Assembly: GCA_019264575.1 (NCBI GenBank)
Contig: JAHUZV010000024.1
Coordinates: 124,001 to 188,000, forward strand
DNA length: 64,000 nucleotides
Source: Vulcanococcus sp.
Lineage (GTDB): Bacteria > Cyanobacteriota > Cyanobacteriia > PCC-6307 > Cyanobiaceae
Direction: 5' to 3'
Shown: piece by piece, positions 1 through 7,747 of the stretch
How the letters are laid out: every line of letters begins with the position of its first letter
How positions within the stretch are numbered: position 1 is the stretch's first letter
The notes under the pieces: generated by a model
Database searches by the model: none
What the model saw: only the letters and a program-made list of their open reading frames with translations
Told to the model about the DNA's origin: nothing
Program-made: the position numbers and the translations under genes

Positions 1-678
1 TGCCCGGTGATCGTGTTGATCCTGGATGAATCGCGCGGTGGCGATCAGATCGCCGTGGCCCGCTCGGTTCCCAACTTGGCCGCCCTTAAAGGCCAGCCGG
101 TGGCCGTCACCTTCTCCACCCTCGGCCCCTACGTGCTGAGCCGGGCCCTGGAGCAGCAGGGCATGGGCCTGGCCGATGTGCAGTTGCGCAACATTCCCCT
201 GGCCCAGATGCCCGGTGCGTTGCGCAGCGGTGATGTGAAAGCGGCCGTGTTCTTCCCGCCCTTCAGTGATTACGCAGCCCGCGATGGGGTGTCGCGCCCC
301 CTGTTCGATAGCCGCGCCATTCCAGGCGAGGTGTTTGACGTGCTGGCCGTCGATCCCCAGTACCTCGCGCGCCACGGCGACACGATTACGGCGTTGATTC
401 GTGCTTGGGAGGCTGCGCACGATGCCGCCCGCCGCAACCCCGCCAAAACGATTGCTTTGGCCGCGCAGCGCGAGCAGCTCACGCCTGAGGAATACCGCCA
501 GGCCGAGCAGGGGTTGGTGTACTTCAACCTCGATCAGCAGCGGCCGATGCTGCAGCCCGGTGGTGTGTTGGCCCGCAATCTCGAGGCGGTGCAGGCCGTG
601 CAGGAGCGGCTCAAACTCACGGCTCCTGGCGCGCCGGTGCCCAAGGTTGAAGCTCGCTACGTGGAGGCGGCCCGATGA
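1..678 (+). CDS. ABC-type substrate-binding protein (5' end outside window)
   Basis: The frame is open from base 1, so the N-terminus lies outside the window. The protein is a periplasmic binding protein of the NMT1/SsuA-like fold. It aligns along its length with the next gene: both carry a LKGQ segment followed by about 25 similar residues, an IPGEV(F/V)DVLAV block and a C-terminal 'LTPEE/VTPEQ' block, so the two are tandem paralogues. The stop overlaps the next start by 4 nt (ATGA), which implies translational coupling. No permease or ATPase gene is visible downstream. A sensory rather than transport role is an inference from this context. The ligand cannot be read from sequence. Confidence 0.8.
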   Translation, partial: CPVIVLILDESRGGDQIAVARSVPNLAALKGQPVAVTFSTLGPYVLSRALEQQGMGLADVQLRNIPLAQMPGALRSGDVKAAVFFPPFSDYAARDGVSRPLFDSRAIPGEVFDVLAVDPQYLARHGDTITALIRAWEAAHDAARRNPAKTIALAAQREQLTPEEYRQAEQGLVYFNLDQQRPMLQPGGVLARNLEAVQAVQERLKLTAPGAPVPKVEARYVEAAR

Positions 679-1646
679 GGCAACCTCGCTTGATCACTGC
701 CTTGTTGGCCTCGGCTGGCTTGGCCCTGGCGCTTGGGGCTTGCCTGGCTCCATGGCAGCAACGCCAGGTGCGGCTGGCGATTGTGGATTGGCCGGCCTAC
801 GAATACTTCTATCTGGCCAGCCGCAAAGGGCTCGACCTCCAGCAGGGTTATCGCCTGCAGGTGGATCAATTCGGCTCCCTTCAGGATCAGCGGCGTGCCT
901 TCAGCCGCGGTGATGTGGAGGCGATTGCCACCACCTTGCCGGAGGCGATTGCCATTTGCCGCGAGGCGCCGGCTCGCTGCCCCTCGATCGTGCTGGTGCT
1001 GGATGATTCCAACGGCGCTGATCAAGTGGTGGCAGGCTCCCGCTGGCGCTCGGTGGCGGAGCTCAAGGGCCAGCGGGTGGGGCTGGAGCCGAGCGTGCTC
1101 GGGGAATTCATGCTGCTGCGCGCTGTGCAGGGCCAGGGCCTGAAGCTGGCCGATTTCAAGCTCCGTTACGACGGCCCTAAAGCCTTGGTGTCGCAGCTGC
1201 AACGTGGGGTGGTGGATGCCATCGTCACCTACTCCCCCCATAGCGATGGGTTGGTTGCAGATCCGCGCTTCCGGGTGCTGTTCAGCTCCAGCCAGATTCC
1301 CGGTGAGGTGGTGGATGTGCTGGCGGTGAGCCCGGAGCTTCTACGCCGTGATTCCAAGCAGGTGGCGGCTCTGGTGCGCACCTGGTGGGCTGCGCGGCAG
1401 CTGGCCGCCCAAGAGCCGCAGCAAGCCACAGCGTTGATGGCTCAGCGCCAGGGAGTGACCCCGGAGCAATTCCTCAGCTCCCAGCGCCTGATTCGTTATC
1501 CCGATCGCAACCAACAGGCAGGTCTGCTCGCTGCCGATGGCCCTGTGCAGCGCACCTTGCAGCGCCTGCAGCGGCAGATGCGCGAGGCCAATCGGATCCC
1601 GCAGGCCATCCCGCTGCCGAAGCTGACTCCGGGGCTGGTGCCATGA
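675..1646 (+). CDS. Substrate-binding lipoprotein, NMT1/SsuA-like
   Basis: This 323-residue protein begins with a basic n-region, a hydrophobic stretch and a lipobox LGAC near residues 20-23, so it should be a lipoprotein anchored on the periplasmic side. The rest is a two-lobed periplasmic binding fold (family: sulfonate, nitrate, taurine or thiamine-precursor binders). It starts inside the stop of the upstream paralogue, and its own stop overlaps the start of the diguanylate cyclase gene by 4 nt. Being coupled to a membrane signalling enzyme rather than to a permease suggests it presents a ligand to the cyclase sensor domain. That role is inferred, and the ligand is unknown. Confidence 0.8.
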   Translation: MRQPRLITALLASAGLALALGACLAPWQQRQVRLAIVDWPAYEYFYLASRKGLDLQQGYRLQVDQFGSLQDQRRAFSRGDVEAIATTLPEAIAICREAPARCPSIVLVLDDSNGADQVVAGSRWRSVAELKGQRVGLEPSVLGEFMLLRAVQGQGLKLADFKLRYDGPKALVSQLQRGVVDAIVTYSPHSDGLVADPRFRVLFSSSQIPGEVVDVLAVSPELLRRDSKQVAALVRTWWAARQLAAQEPQQATALMAQRQGVTPEQFLSSQRLIRYPDRNQQAGLLAADGPVQRTLQRLQRQMREANRIPQAIPLPKLTPGLVP

Positions 1647-2062
1647 GGGGTCCGCTGCACGAACGGGTTAACCGCCGCCTGTTGGTGATTGCCCTGGCTG
1701 CGGCCGCCCTCGGCTCCACGGTGCTCGCCAGTGTGAGCGGTGCCTTGGTGCTGCAGGCCACCTTGAAGGAGGCGGAGAACCATGCCCGCACGATCGAGCG
1801 TGATCTCTCCGGCAGCGTCACCAGTTTTCAACCGTTGTATGAGGTGCAACGCCAGCTGCAGCTGGCGGCCTCCTCCCGTGAATTGCGCTCCGCCTTGCTG
1901 CTCGATCAGCAGGGCGTGGTGCTGGCCGCCAGCGACAACGCTCTGGTGGGTAGGCCTGTGCAGGAGCTGGGCCTGGAGGATGCGTTGGGTGATCTGCCCG
2001 AACATCTGCGGGGGTGTTTTCCGGCCCGCCCTACCGGTTTTTGTGCGGCGGATCGCTCCTAA
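1643..2062 (+). CDS. Diguanylate cyclase, N-terminal part before frameshift
   Basis: The ATG overlaps the preceding stop by 4 nt. The product has a membrane helix at about residues 10-33 and then an extracytoplasmic segment resembling a small sensor domain. The frame stops at 2062, but the reading frame one base back continues into a second membrane helix and a GGDEF domain. Adding one T to the T5 run at 2038-2042 would join the two halves as ...PTGFLCGGSLL.... This is therefore the N-terminal half of one cyclase gene. It is broken by a one-base deletion, a slippage site, or a sequencing error. Confidence 0.6.
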   Translation: MRGPLHERVNRRLLVIALAAAALGSTVLASVSGALVLQATLKEAENHARTIERDLSGSVTSFQPLYEVQRQLQLAASSRELRSALLLDQQGVVLAASDNALVGRPVQELGLEDALGDLPEHLRGCFPARPTGFCAADRS

Positions 2063-2850
2063 GCCTTCTCGATGGTCCGATCCCCTGGATCGGCGGTGAC
2101 CACATGATCCTGGTGGTGCGCACTCCGCTGGCTCTCGAGGGCTTGCCGGCCTTTGGACAACAGGGCCTGCTGGTGATTGAGCTGGATCTGCAGCCGCTGG
2201 TGGGCCAGGCCCTGCAGCTCACGGGCCTGGTGTTTCTGGCCGGGCTGGTGCCGCTGTTTTTGACCGGCGCGGCGTTGGTGCTGGTGGTGCGCCGCCAGTT
2301 GTTGCCGGAGTTGATCAGCCTTGCCCAGACCGACAGCCTCTCCGGCGTACTCAACCGCGGAGCGTTTCTGGAGGCGGCTGCGCAACGGTTGGAGTTGCGT
2401 GGCTTAGAGCAGCCCTGGGTGGTGGCGCTGATCGATATCGATCACTTCAAAACCATCAACGACACCTACGGCCACGCGGCGGGCGATGAGGTGATCCGGC
2501 GCATGGCGGAATTCCTGAATGGGGCCCTACGCCGCGGTGATCTGGTGGGGCGTCTGGGCGGTGATGAATTTGCCTTGCTGGTGAGCGCGGCCGCTCCGCA
2601 GGCCCACGAGCTGCTCGAGCGCCTGCGCCAGCGGGTGGCCACCCATCGCTGGACCCTGGCCGATGGCCGTGAACCGCAGCTCACCCTCTCGATCGGCATG
2701 GTGGAACAGGGCAGTGAGGGGCGTCACCAGCTGGGCGAGCTCTTGCAGGCGGCCGATGCAGCGCTCTATGTGGCCAAGGATCAGGGCCGCAATCAGGTGA
2801 TGGACCTCGAGCGCCTGCATCCCCGCGGTTGGTCGGTGCAGCCGGCTTGA
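2014..2850 (+). CDS. GGDEF diguanylate cyclase, C-terminal part
   Basis: This frame carries the end of the sensor region, one membrane helix (about residues 70-90) and a full GGDEF domain that makes cyclic di-GMP from two GTP. The signature reads RLGGDEFALL, preceded five residues upstream by RRGD, an intact RxxD product-inhibition site. The substrate-binding segment DIDHFKTINDTYGH is also intact. If translated alone it would start at GTG 2014 or ATG 2104 and lack its first membrane helix. The catalytic domain itself shows no decay, which favours a very recent frameshift or a sequence error at 2038-2042. Confidence 0.8.
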   Translation: MFSGPPYRFLCGGSLLSLLDGPIPWIGGDHMILVVRTPLALEGLPAFGQQGLLVIELDLQPLVGQALQLTGLVFLAGLVPLFLTGAALVLVVRRQLLPELISLAQTDSLSGVLNRGAFLEAAAQRLELRGLEQPWVVALIDIDHFKTINDTYGHAAGDEVIRRMAEFLNGALRRGDLVGRLGGDEFALLVSAAAPQAHELLERLRQRVATHRWTLADGREPQLTLSIGMVEQGSEGRHQLGELLQAADAALYVAKDQGRNQVMDLERLHPRGWSVQPA

Positions 2851-2873
2851 TCTCGGCTTGATGTCGGCTTGAT

Positions 2874-3461
2874 TCAGTGGGGTGCGCGGTTGTTGAGGCG
2901 TAGCTCGATCATGTGTTGCACCACGTACACCAATAGTGCGGTGCTCCAGCCGGCCATCAGCAGGCCATTGAGTGCCAGACCCACGCTGAGCAGATGCCAG
3001 CACGGCGGAAGCAAAACATCGCCATAGCCCACGGTGGTGAAGGTCATGGCGCTGAAGTAGAAGCTGTTCTCCAAGCTCGTGAACAGGTTCAGGCCCCTGA
3101 GCAGCAGGGCCCAGAGCAGCATGTCGCCCACGAGCCCAAGAGCCGTCAGCCCTGCACCGGTGAGCATCACCAGAGAGCGCCGGCTGCCCTTCTGAGCGCA
3201 CCACTGCACCACCTGCGGCGCATGATTGAGCTCGGTGATCACCAAGGTGATGCCCATCTGCCAGAGGCAGGTGAGCACGAGCATGGCGGCGCTGATGCCT
3301 AGGAGCACGCCGACTCCTGGGCTCGCGCAGGCCTCTGGCGCTTGGTCCGCCGCTGTAGACGCAGCTGCAACCGCAGCCCTGGCTGTTGCCGGGATCCCAC
3401 AGCTGAGTGCAGCCAAGATCAGCAGCAGCTGGGTGTGACGAGACCTGCGGATCAGCATCAA
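2874..3461 (-). CDS. Two-helix potassium channel-like protein
   Basis: This 195-residue membrane protein has an N-terminal hydrophobic signal or helix, then helices at about residues 48-75 and 95-120. A pore loop follows with the K+ selectivity filter TTVGYGD (about residues 141-147), then a final helix. It fits the small Ion_trans_2/KcsA-like family. There is no cytoplasmic RCK domain. It is the last gene of a leftward operon with HlyD, a small membrane protein and FUSC, and its start overlaps the FUSC stop by 4 nt. Coupling to an efflux system suggests charge compensation, but that is inferred. Confidence 0.8.
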   Translation of the reverse strand: MMLIRRSRHTQLLLILAALSCGIPATARAAVAAASTAADQAPEACASPGVGVLLGISAAMLVLTCLWQMGITLVITELNHAPQVVQWCAQKGSRRSLVMLTGAGLTALGLVGDMLLWALLLRGLNLFTSLENSFYFSAMTFTTVGYGDVLLPPCWHLLSVGLALNGLLMAGWSTALLVYVVQHMIELRLNNRAPH

Positions 3462-4609
3462 GCGGGCGGCGGTAGTTGGGGTGGGGGTAAGCCCAGCCAG
3501 CGGGCTTCTTCACTGGCCGCTGGCAGCAGCGCTTCCAGTTCTGGGCGTGCCAGCAACGGATCTGTACTGGCGCTCAGCTGATTGAAGCGCCGCAGGGCCG
3601 ATTGCGGGAAGAGCAAGACACCCACCAGCAGTGCCAGGGCGCATCCCATCAGGTAGTCGATCCAGCGGTTGGGGATGTACCAGGCCACCAGCGGGCCGTA
3701 GCCCACGAAGGCCACACCACTGGAAATCAGGGCGGTACGCAGATAGCTGCGGCGGTTGAGCGCCGCCACGAGCATGGTGGTGCCCGCCATCACCAAACCG
3801 ATCGACACCTCACTGATGCCCACGGTGTTGAACACCAGTAACGGCATCAGCACCCCGAGGCTCACCCCAGCCATGCGATCGCGCACCCGCGCCAAGGTGG
3901 CTCCGATGCTGTCGTTGAGCAACAACACCACACCGAAGTAGAGGTATTTGGGGGTGAGGGCTCCGAGTCCTTCGCCAATGGCCAGGGCCAAGCTGGCAAA
4001 CACGAGCTTGCGCCAGAAGAAGGGCGAGCGCAGTCCTGCTGCGATGCGGCTCTTGAGGGGTGGTTCAGCCGGGGGGGCTTCGCTGGTTTCGGCTGAGCTG
4101 GCTGGGGTGGCTTCGGGGCTGCGGAGCCGATCCGGTGTGAACACGATCTGGATCAGCGTGCCGATCGCAAGGCCCATGGCGATGGCTAAGAGTTCATCGC
4201 GCCAGCTCTCCCAACTGGGTGTGCCGAGCAACGGCAACACCCCCGCCACCGCCACCACGCCACTGAGCAGTCGCAGCTTGCTGGGGAGGGTGAGGGTGAT
4301 CAGCTGCATCAGCGCTGCCACCAGGCCGAACACGAACACCTGAGGCACGTTGGAGAGCCCCAGGCCCAGGCTCACGCCAATGGCCAGGCACAGCCCCACC
4401 AACACCAGCAGCACCGGGTAGATCGCCAGTGGCCAGCGGCTGAAATCGGGCCTGACCACCAGCGCCGCGATCAGCGATCCGTAGGCCAGCGACCCACCGC
4501 TCAACCCCACCCCTTCGCAGGCCGAATAGGTGAGGGCAGCTGCCAGGCCGATCACCAGGGCCGCCCTCAGATCGGTGCTGAGTGAGCTGGGGATGCTCTC
4601 AGTCGCCAT
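3458..4609 (-). CDS. FUSC-family (AaeB-like) inner-membrane efflux protein
   Basis: This 383-residue polytopic protein consists of two hydrophobic halves separated by a polar Ala/Pro/Glu-rich linker at about residues 170-190. That matches the duplicated FUSC/aromatic-acid-exporter architecture. FUSC proteins such as E. coli AaeB export aromatic or other organic acids together with an HlyD-type adaptor. The gene overlaps its upstream neighbour by 11 nt and its downstream channel gene by 4 nt. The HlyD gene upstream and TolC on the opposite strand complete a plausible tripartite pump. The substrate is unknown. Confidence 0.75.
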   Translation of the reverse strand: MATESIPSSLSTDLRAALVIGLAAALTYSACEGVGLSGGSLAYGSLIAALVVRPDFSRWPLAIYPVLLVLVGLCLAIGVSLGLGLSNVPQVFVFGLVAALMQLITLTLPSKLRLLSGVVAVAGVLPLLGTPSWESWRDELLAIAMGLAIGTLIQIVFTPDRLRSPEATPASSAETSEAPPAEPPLKSRIAAGLRSPFFWRKLVFASLALAIGEGLGALTPKYLYFGVVLLLNDSIGATLARVRDRMAGVSLGVLMPLLVFNTVGISEVSIGLVMAGTTMLVAALNRRSYLRTALISSGVAFVGYGPLVAWYIPNRWIDYLMGCALALLVGVLLFPQSALRRFNQLSASTDPLLARPELEALLPAASEEARWLGLPPPQLPPPA

Positions 4610-4799
4610 GGGGCGAGGGACGTTTGATCGCCTGGGCCCAGCCCACCAGCAGAACGATCACCAGCAGCGCCAGCCAGAACCACAGCCGAGGTGGCTGGCT
4701 TCTGGCGGTGATCACCAGCAGGATCAGGCTGAGCCAGGGGGCTGGTTGGCGCCAGGGCTTGAGCCAGCGCTGCAGGCCATGCGGGATCTGCTGCTTCAT
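4599..4799 (-). CDS. Small two-helix membrane protein between HlyD and FUSC
   Basis: This 66-residue protein has hydrophobic segments at about residues 21-31 and 38-54 and a basic, proline-containing C-terminus. It overlaps HlyD upstream by 4 nt and FUSC downstream by 11 nt, so the four-gene unit is probably translated as one coupled message. Its position copies AaeX, the small membrane protein of the aaeXAB exporter operon, although I cannot see clear sequence identity to that family. It is either an accessory pump subunit or an uncharacterised small protein. Confidence 0.6.
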   Translation of the reverse strand: MKQQIPHGLQRWLKPWRQPAPWLSLILLVITARSQPPRLWFWLALLVIVLLVGWAQAIKRPSPHGD

Positions 4800-5959
4800 C
4801 GCTCGGTGCCCCCCAGCCAGCGCAGGAACGGCAGCAGGAAACTCACGGGGCTGCGCCGCTCCACCACTACCTCACTTTTGGCGGGGGTGCCGTTCTCCAG
4901 CTGCAGGTTGGGTCCGCTGCCGCCGCTCCAGCGCAGGCCTGAGGGTGTGCTGGCCCGCTCCAGGGTCACCGTCACGATCCGAACCGGTGATGTGGCCTTA
5001 TCGGGAAGGGTGGCCAAAGGGTCACCGCCTTCGCCGAAGGCGGCCTGACGGCTGCGGGCAATCAGGCTGCCGGCGAGATCGGCATCGCCAACGGCACGGC
5101 TCACTTCGGCCAGATCGGCACTGGCGGGGGCGATGCTGGCGATGCGCCCCTCCACCAGGCCGTAGCGCTGCGAGCTGCCGCCATAGCGATCACGGGTTTG
5201 CAATTGCAGGTCGAGCTGGATGGGCATCCCGGGTTTGACTCGGGCGACATCGGCATCGCTGAAGAGGGCGATGGCAGTGCGGTCTTGATTGCTGCGTTGG
5301 GGTTCAGGGCCCACGCCAACCGAGGCGAGCCGTTGGCCGGGGATCACCGCCTGGCCGGGATCCACGCTCAGCCCCAGCAGCATGCCGTCGCGCGGGGCGA
5401 GCACCGACTGGCTGTTGCGCTGGGCTTGTAGGGCGGCTTGGGTGGCATCGAGTTGAGCCAGTTGGGCCTGGAGTTCTTTGATTGCGCTTTCGTTGCGGAG
5501 ATAGAGGTCTTGGGCTCCCACCCACAGGGGGCTGTAGCGGGGAATCACTTCATCGCGGCGCAGGTTCTCGAGGGCCTTCAGCTGCAATCCCACCGGTTGA
5601 TTGGCGGTGCGCAGGGTGCCGATGCGCGATTCGATCGTTTGGCGTTGCCGTTCCACGGCTTTGATCTGATCCAGGAGCGCGTTGTTGGTCGGACCAACGC
5701 CACCACCGCCTGCCGCCTGCTGATCGATGCGGTTGATGGTCATCAGCAGGTCGCCCTGCTTCACCGGATCGCCGATGCGCCGCATCAGCTCTTGCACCTG
5801 GCCGGCCGACCTGGCGTAAACCCCCGACCGGCTTTCCGGTGCTAACAGCAGGGCACTGCCTTCCACCTTCACCGGCACGGAGGGTGCGAGTGCCCAGGCG
5901 CTGCAAGCCGCACTCACCGCCGCCATCGGCAGGAGATTGGGGAGGCGTTCGCTCAGCAT
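4796..5959 (-). CDS. HlyD-family membrane fusion protein
   Basis: This is a periplasmic adaptor linking an inner-membrane exporter to TolC. It has one N-terminal membrane segment, a barrel-sandwich half near residues 40-75 (GVYARSAGQVQELMRRIGDP), a long helical hairpin with many Gln/Arg/Glu (about 95-195), and the returning lipoyl half LAPRDGMLLGLSVDPGQAV. I chose ATG 5959, which has a GGGAAGG sequence just upstream. A TTG at 5992 would add 11 residues. It is first in a leftward unit with the small membrane protein, FUSC and a channel, and is divergent from a TolC gene. Confidence 0.8.
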   Translation of the reverse strand: MLSERLPNLLPMAAVSAACSAWALAPSVPVKVEGSALLLAPESRSGVYARSAGQVQELMRRIGDPVKQGDLLMTINRIDQQAAGGGGVGPTNNALLDQIKAVERQRQTIESRIGTLRTANQPVGLQLKALENLRRDEVIPRYSPLWVGAQDLYLRNESAIKELQAQLAQLDATQAALQAQRNSQSVLAPRDGMLLGLSVDPGQAVIPGQRLASVGVGPEPQRSNQDRTAIALFSDADVARVKPGMPIQLDLQLQTRDRYGGSSQRYGLVEGRIASIAPASADLAEVSRAVGDADLAGSLIARSRQAAFGEGGDPLATLPDKATSPVRIVTVTLERASTPSGLRWSGGSGPNLQLENGTPAKSEVVVERRSPVSFLLPFLRWLGGTER

Positions 5960-6029
5960 CGCCTTCCCATCCCGCTGCCGGTGTTGCTGCAATCTGCGGT
6001 TACGGTACCGGCACTTTGCAACCCCAGGC

Positions 6030-7553
6030 TTGCGCCGCCCGCTGCGCCGCTGCTTCTGCCTGATGGCGCTGCTGCTGCAGAGCGGTGCAGCTTTCGCGGA
6101 GCAGCCGACCCGTTCTGCTGGTTCGGTGGCTCAGGCGCTGGAGGGAAAGCCCGCAGCCGTAACGGCGCCGGCACCGCTCAGCCTCAGCCTGGATCAGGCG
6201 ATCGCTTTGGGCCTGGGCCGCTCCCTCGCCTTGCGCAACAGCAGCCTTGCCTTGGCTGAAAGCCGCGCGGTGCAGGGGCTGGCCCGGGCTCGGTTCATGC
6301 CCAAGCTCGATCTGGTGGGGCTGGGCACCTACGCCCAGGTGGGCACTGATGTGGGCTTCATCTCCAATCTGCCCGCCATCGGCGATCTCAACTTCGACCT
6401 GGGGGGTGATGGCTATGCGGTGGTGCAGAACACCTTCGTGAATGTGGGCCTCGCCCTCACGATGCCGCTGATTGATTTCGGTCGCGGACCGCTCCAACAA
6501 GCCGCCCGCGCCGGCGTGCAGGCGGCAGAAGCCGATCAACGGGAACAGCAACGGCGCACCCGCTTCGCCATCCAGAGCGCCTACCTCAACGCCCAACTCG
6601 CCGAAGCCTTGATTCCTGTGTGGGAGAGCGCCCTGCAGGTCTCGACCCGGTTGCTCAGCGATGCGCGGGCCATCCGGCGTGAGGGGCTCGCCGCCCGCAT
6701 CGACACGCTGCAGGCCGAGGCACTGGTGGAAACCGATCGCCAGGGGCTGGCCGAAGCCCAAAGCCAACGGGAGGTGGCGCTCAGCGCCTTGGCCCGCAAT
6801 CTCAACTTGCCGCCCGAGCAGGTGATCAGCCTCTCGGAGCCCCTGCGGCCCCTGCCGGCCTGGCCTTTGAACTTGAGCGCCAGCCTGGCTCAGGCCCTGG
6901 CGGAGGATCGCCCAGCCCTTGAAGCGCTGGAGCAGCAGCGCCGCGCCCAGCAGGCGCAGGTGAAGGTTGCGCGTGCCGGGGCGCTGCCTCAGGTGGGTTT
7001 GTTGCTCGGTGGCGGCATCAATGGCGATTGGCTGAATGTGCCGGTGCTCAACACCACCCCGCGTGTGGGCGTGAACGGCAGCCAGGGCCCGGATCTGCCC
7101 ACCTTGAGTACTAGTGGCAATGCCTCCGGCAGCTTCTACGACTGGGGTGCCGTGATCTCCCTGCGCCAGCCCTTGTTTGATGGCGGCCTCACCCGCGAGT
7201 CGGTGGCACTGGCCCGCCGCCGCGCTGAGCAGGGTGAGGTGGCGCTGGAGTTGGCCCGCCAAACGATCACCCAGCAGGTGGAAACCTTCTATGCCACCCA
7301 TCAGGCCTCCGGGCCCCAGATGCGTGCCGCTGCCGCTGCCGCCGCCGCTGGCGCAGAGGCCGTGCGCGATGCGCTGCTGCGCTACCGCGCCGGGGTGGCA
7401 CCGATCACGGAGCTGTTGATTGCCCAGCGCAACCTGCAGGCGGCCCGTTCGGCTGAGGCCACCGCCATCCATCGCTGGAACATCAGCCGCTTTGGGCTGG
7501 AGCTGGAAACCGGCTCTGGGCTGGCCCAGGAGCCCGTTCCTTCCTCTCTTTAA
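6030..7553 (+). CDS. TolC-family outer membrane efflux protein
   Basis: The product is an outer-membrane channel of tripartite pumps. It shows a signal peptide ending AAFA, a Leu/Ala/Gln-rich alpha-barrel with the usual internal duplication, and the typical repeat phrase LxQPLFDGG near the start of the last third. The start is uncertain. The frame is open from 5937, and ATG 6063 leaves too short and uncharged a signal peptide. TTG 6030 gives a basic n-region (LRRPLRR) and is preferred. It is divergent from the HlyD-FUSC operon and presumably its outer-membrane partner. Confidence 0.8.
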   Translation: MRRPLRRCFCLMALLLQSGAAFAEQPTRSAGSVAQALEGKPAAVTAPAPLSLSLDQAIALGLGRSLALRNSSLALAESRAVQGLARARFMPKLDLVGLGTYAQVGTDVGFISNLPAIGDLNFDLGGDGYAVVQNTFVNVGLALTMPLIDFGRGPLQQAARAGVQAAEADQREQQRRTRFAIQSAYLNAQLAEALIPVWESALQVSTRLLSDARAIRREGLAARIDTLQAEALVETDRQGLAEAQSQREVALSALARNLNLPPEQVISLSEPLRPLPAWPLNLSASLAQALAEDRPALEALEQQRRAQQAQVKVARAGALPQVGLLLGGGINGDWLNVPVLNTTPRVGVNGSQGPDLPTLSTSGNASGSFYDWGAVISLRQPLFDGGLTRESVALARRRAEQGEVALELARQTITQQVETFYATHQASGPQMRAAAAAAAAGAEAVRDALLRYRAGVAPITELLIAQRNLQAARSAEATAIHRWNISRFGLELETGSGLAQEPVPSSL

Positions 7554-7562
7554 AGTGATGGG

Positions 7563-7745
7563 ATGACCGACCAGGCCCCACGTCCTGAAACGCCCGCCAG
7601 CGAGCGCATCACCGAGCAGCTCGGCCGGTTGATCCCTCTGGTGAACGGCCACTCGCGCGTGGCACGGGTGGGCTCATCCCATGGCCGTGATGGCCTGCCC
7701 TCGCTGCTCAGCTGGGATGACGACGGTCAGCTGAACGTGGACTGA
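7563..7745 (+). CDS. Small hypothetical protein
   Basis: This 60-residue acidic protein starts at ATG 9 nt after the TolC stop and ends 2 nt before the SelD-fusion start, so it is packed in a co-directional unit. The sequence is hydrophilic, with no membrane helix or metal motif. I do not recognise the family. The close packing and absence of a better reading in this interval are the main support. Co-transcription with the SelD fusion is possible. Confidence 0.55.
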   Translation: MTDQAPRPETPASERITEQLGRLIPLVNGHSRVARVGSSHGRDGLPSLLSWDDDGQLNVD

Positions 7746-7747
7746 CC

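Noticed and set aside
2030..2062. Programmed -1 frameshift in the diguanylate cyclase
   Set aside because: The site reads GGT TTT TGT, not a classic X XXY YYZ heptamer, no strong downstream pseudoknot was noticed, and T5 is short for transcriptional slippage. A mutation or error is simpler.
4599..4799. Naming the small membrane protein aaeX
   Set aside because: Only position and size match; I see no clear sequence identity.
6000..7652. 550-codon open frame on the minus strand opposite TolC
   Set aside because: It mirrors the codon bias of the TolC gene, with His/Gln/Gly-rich low-complexity sequence and no domain. TolC is a clear family member.
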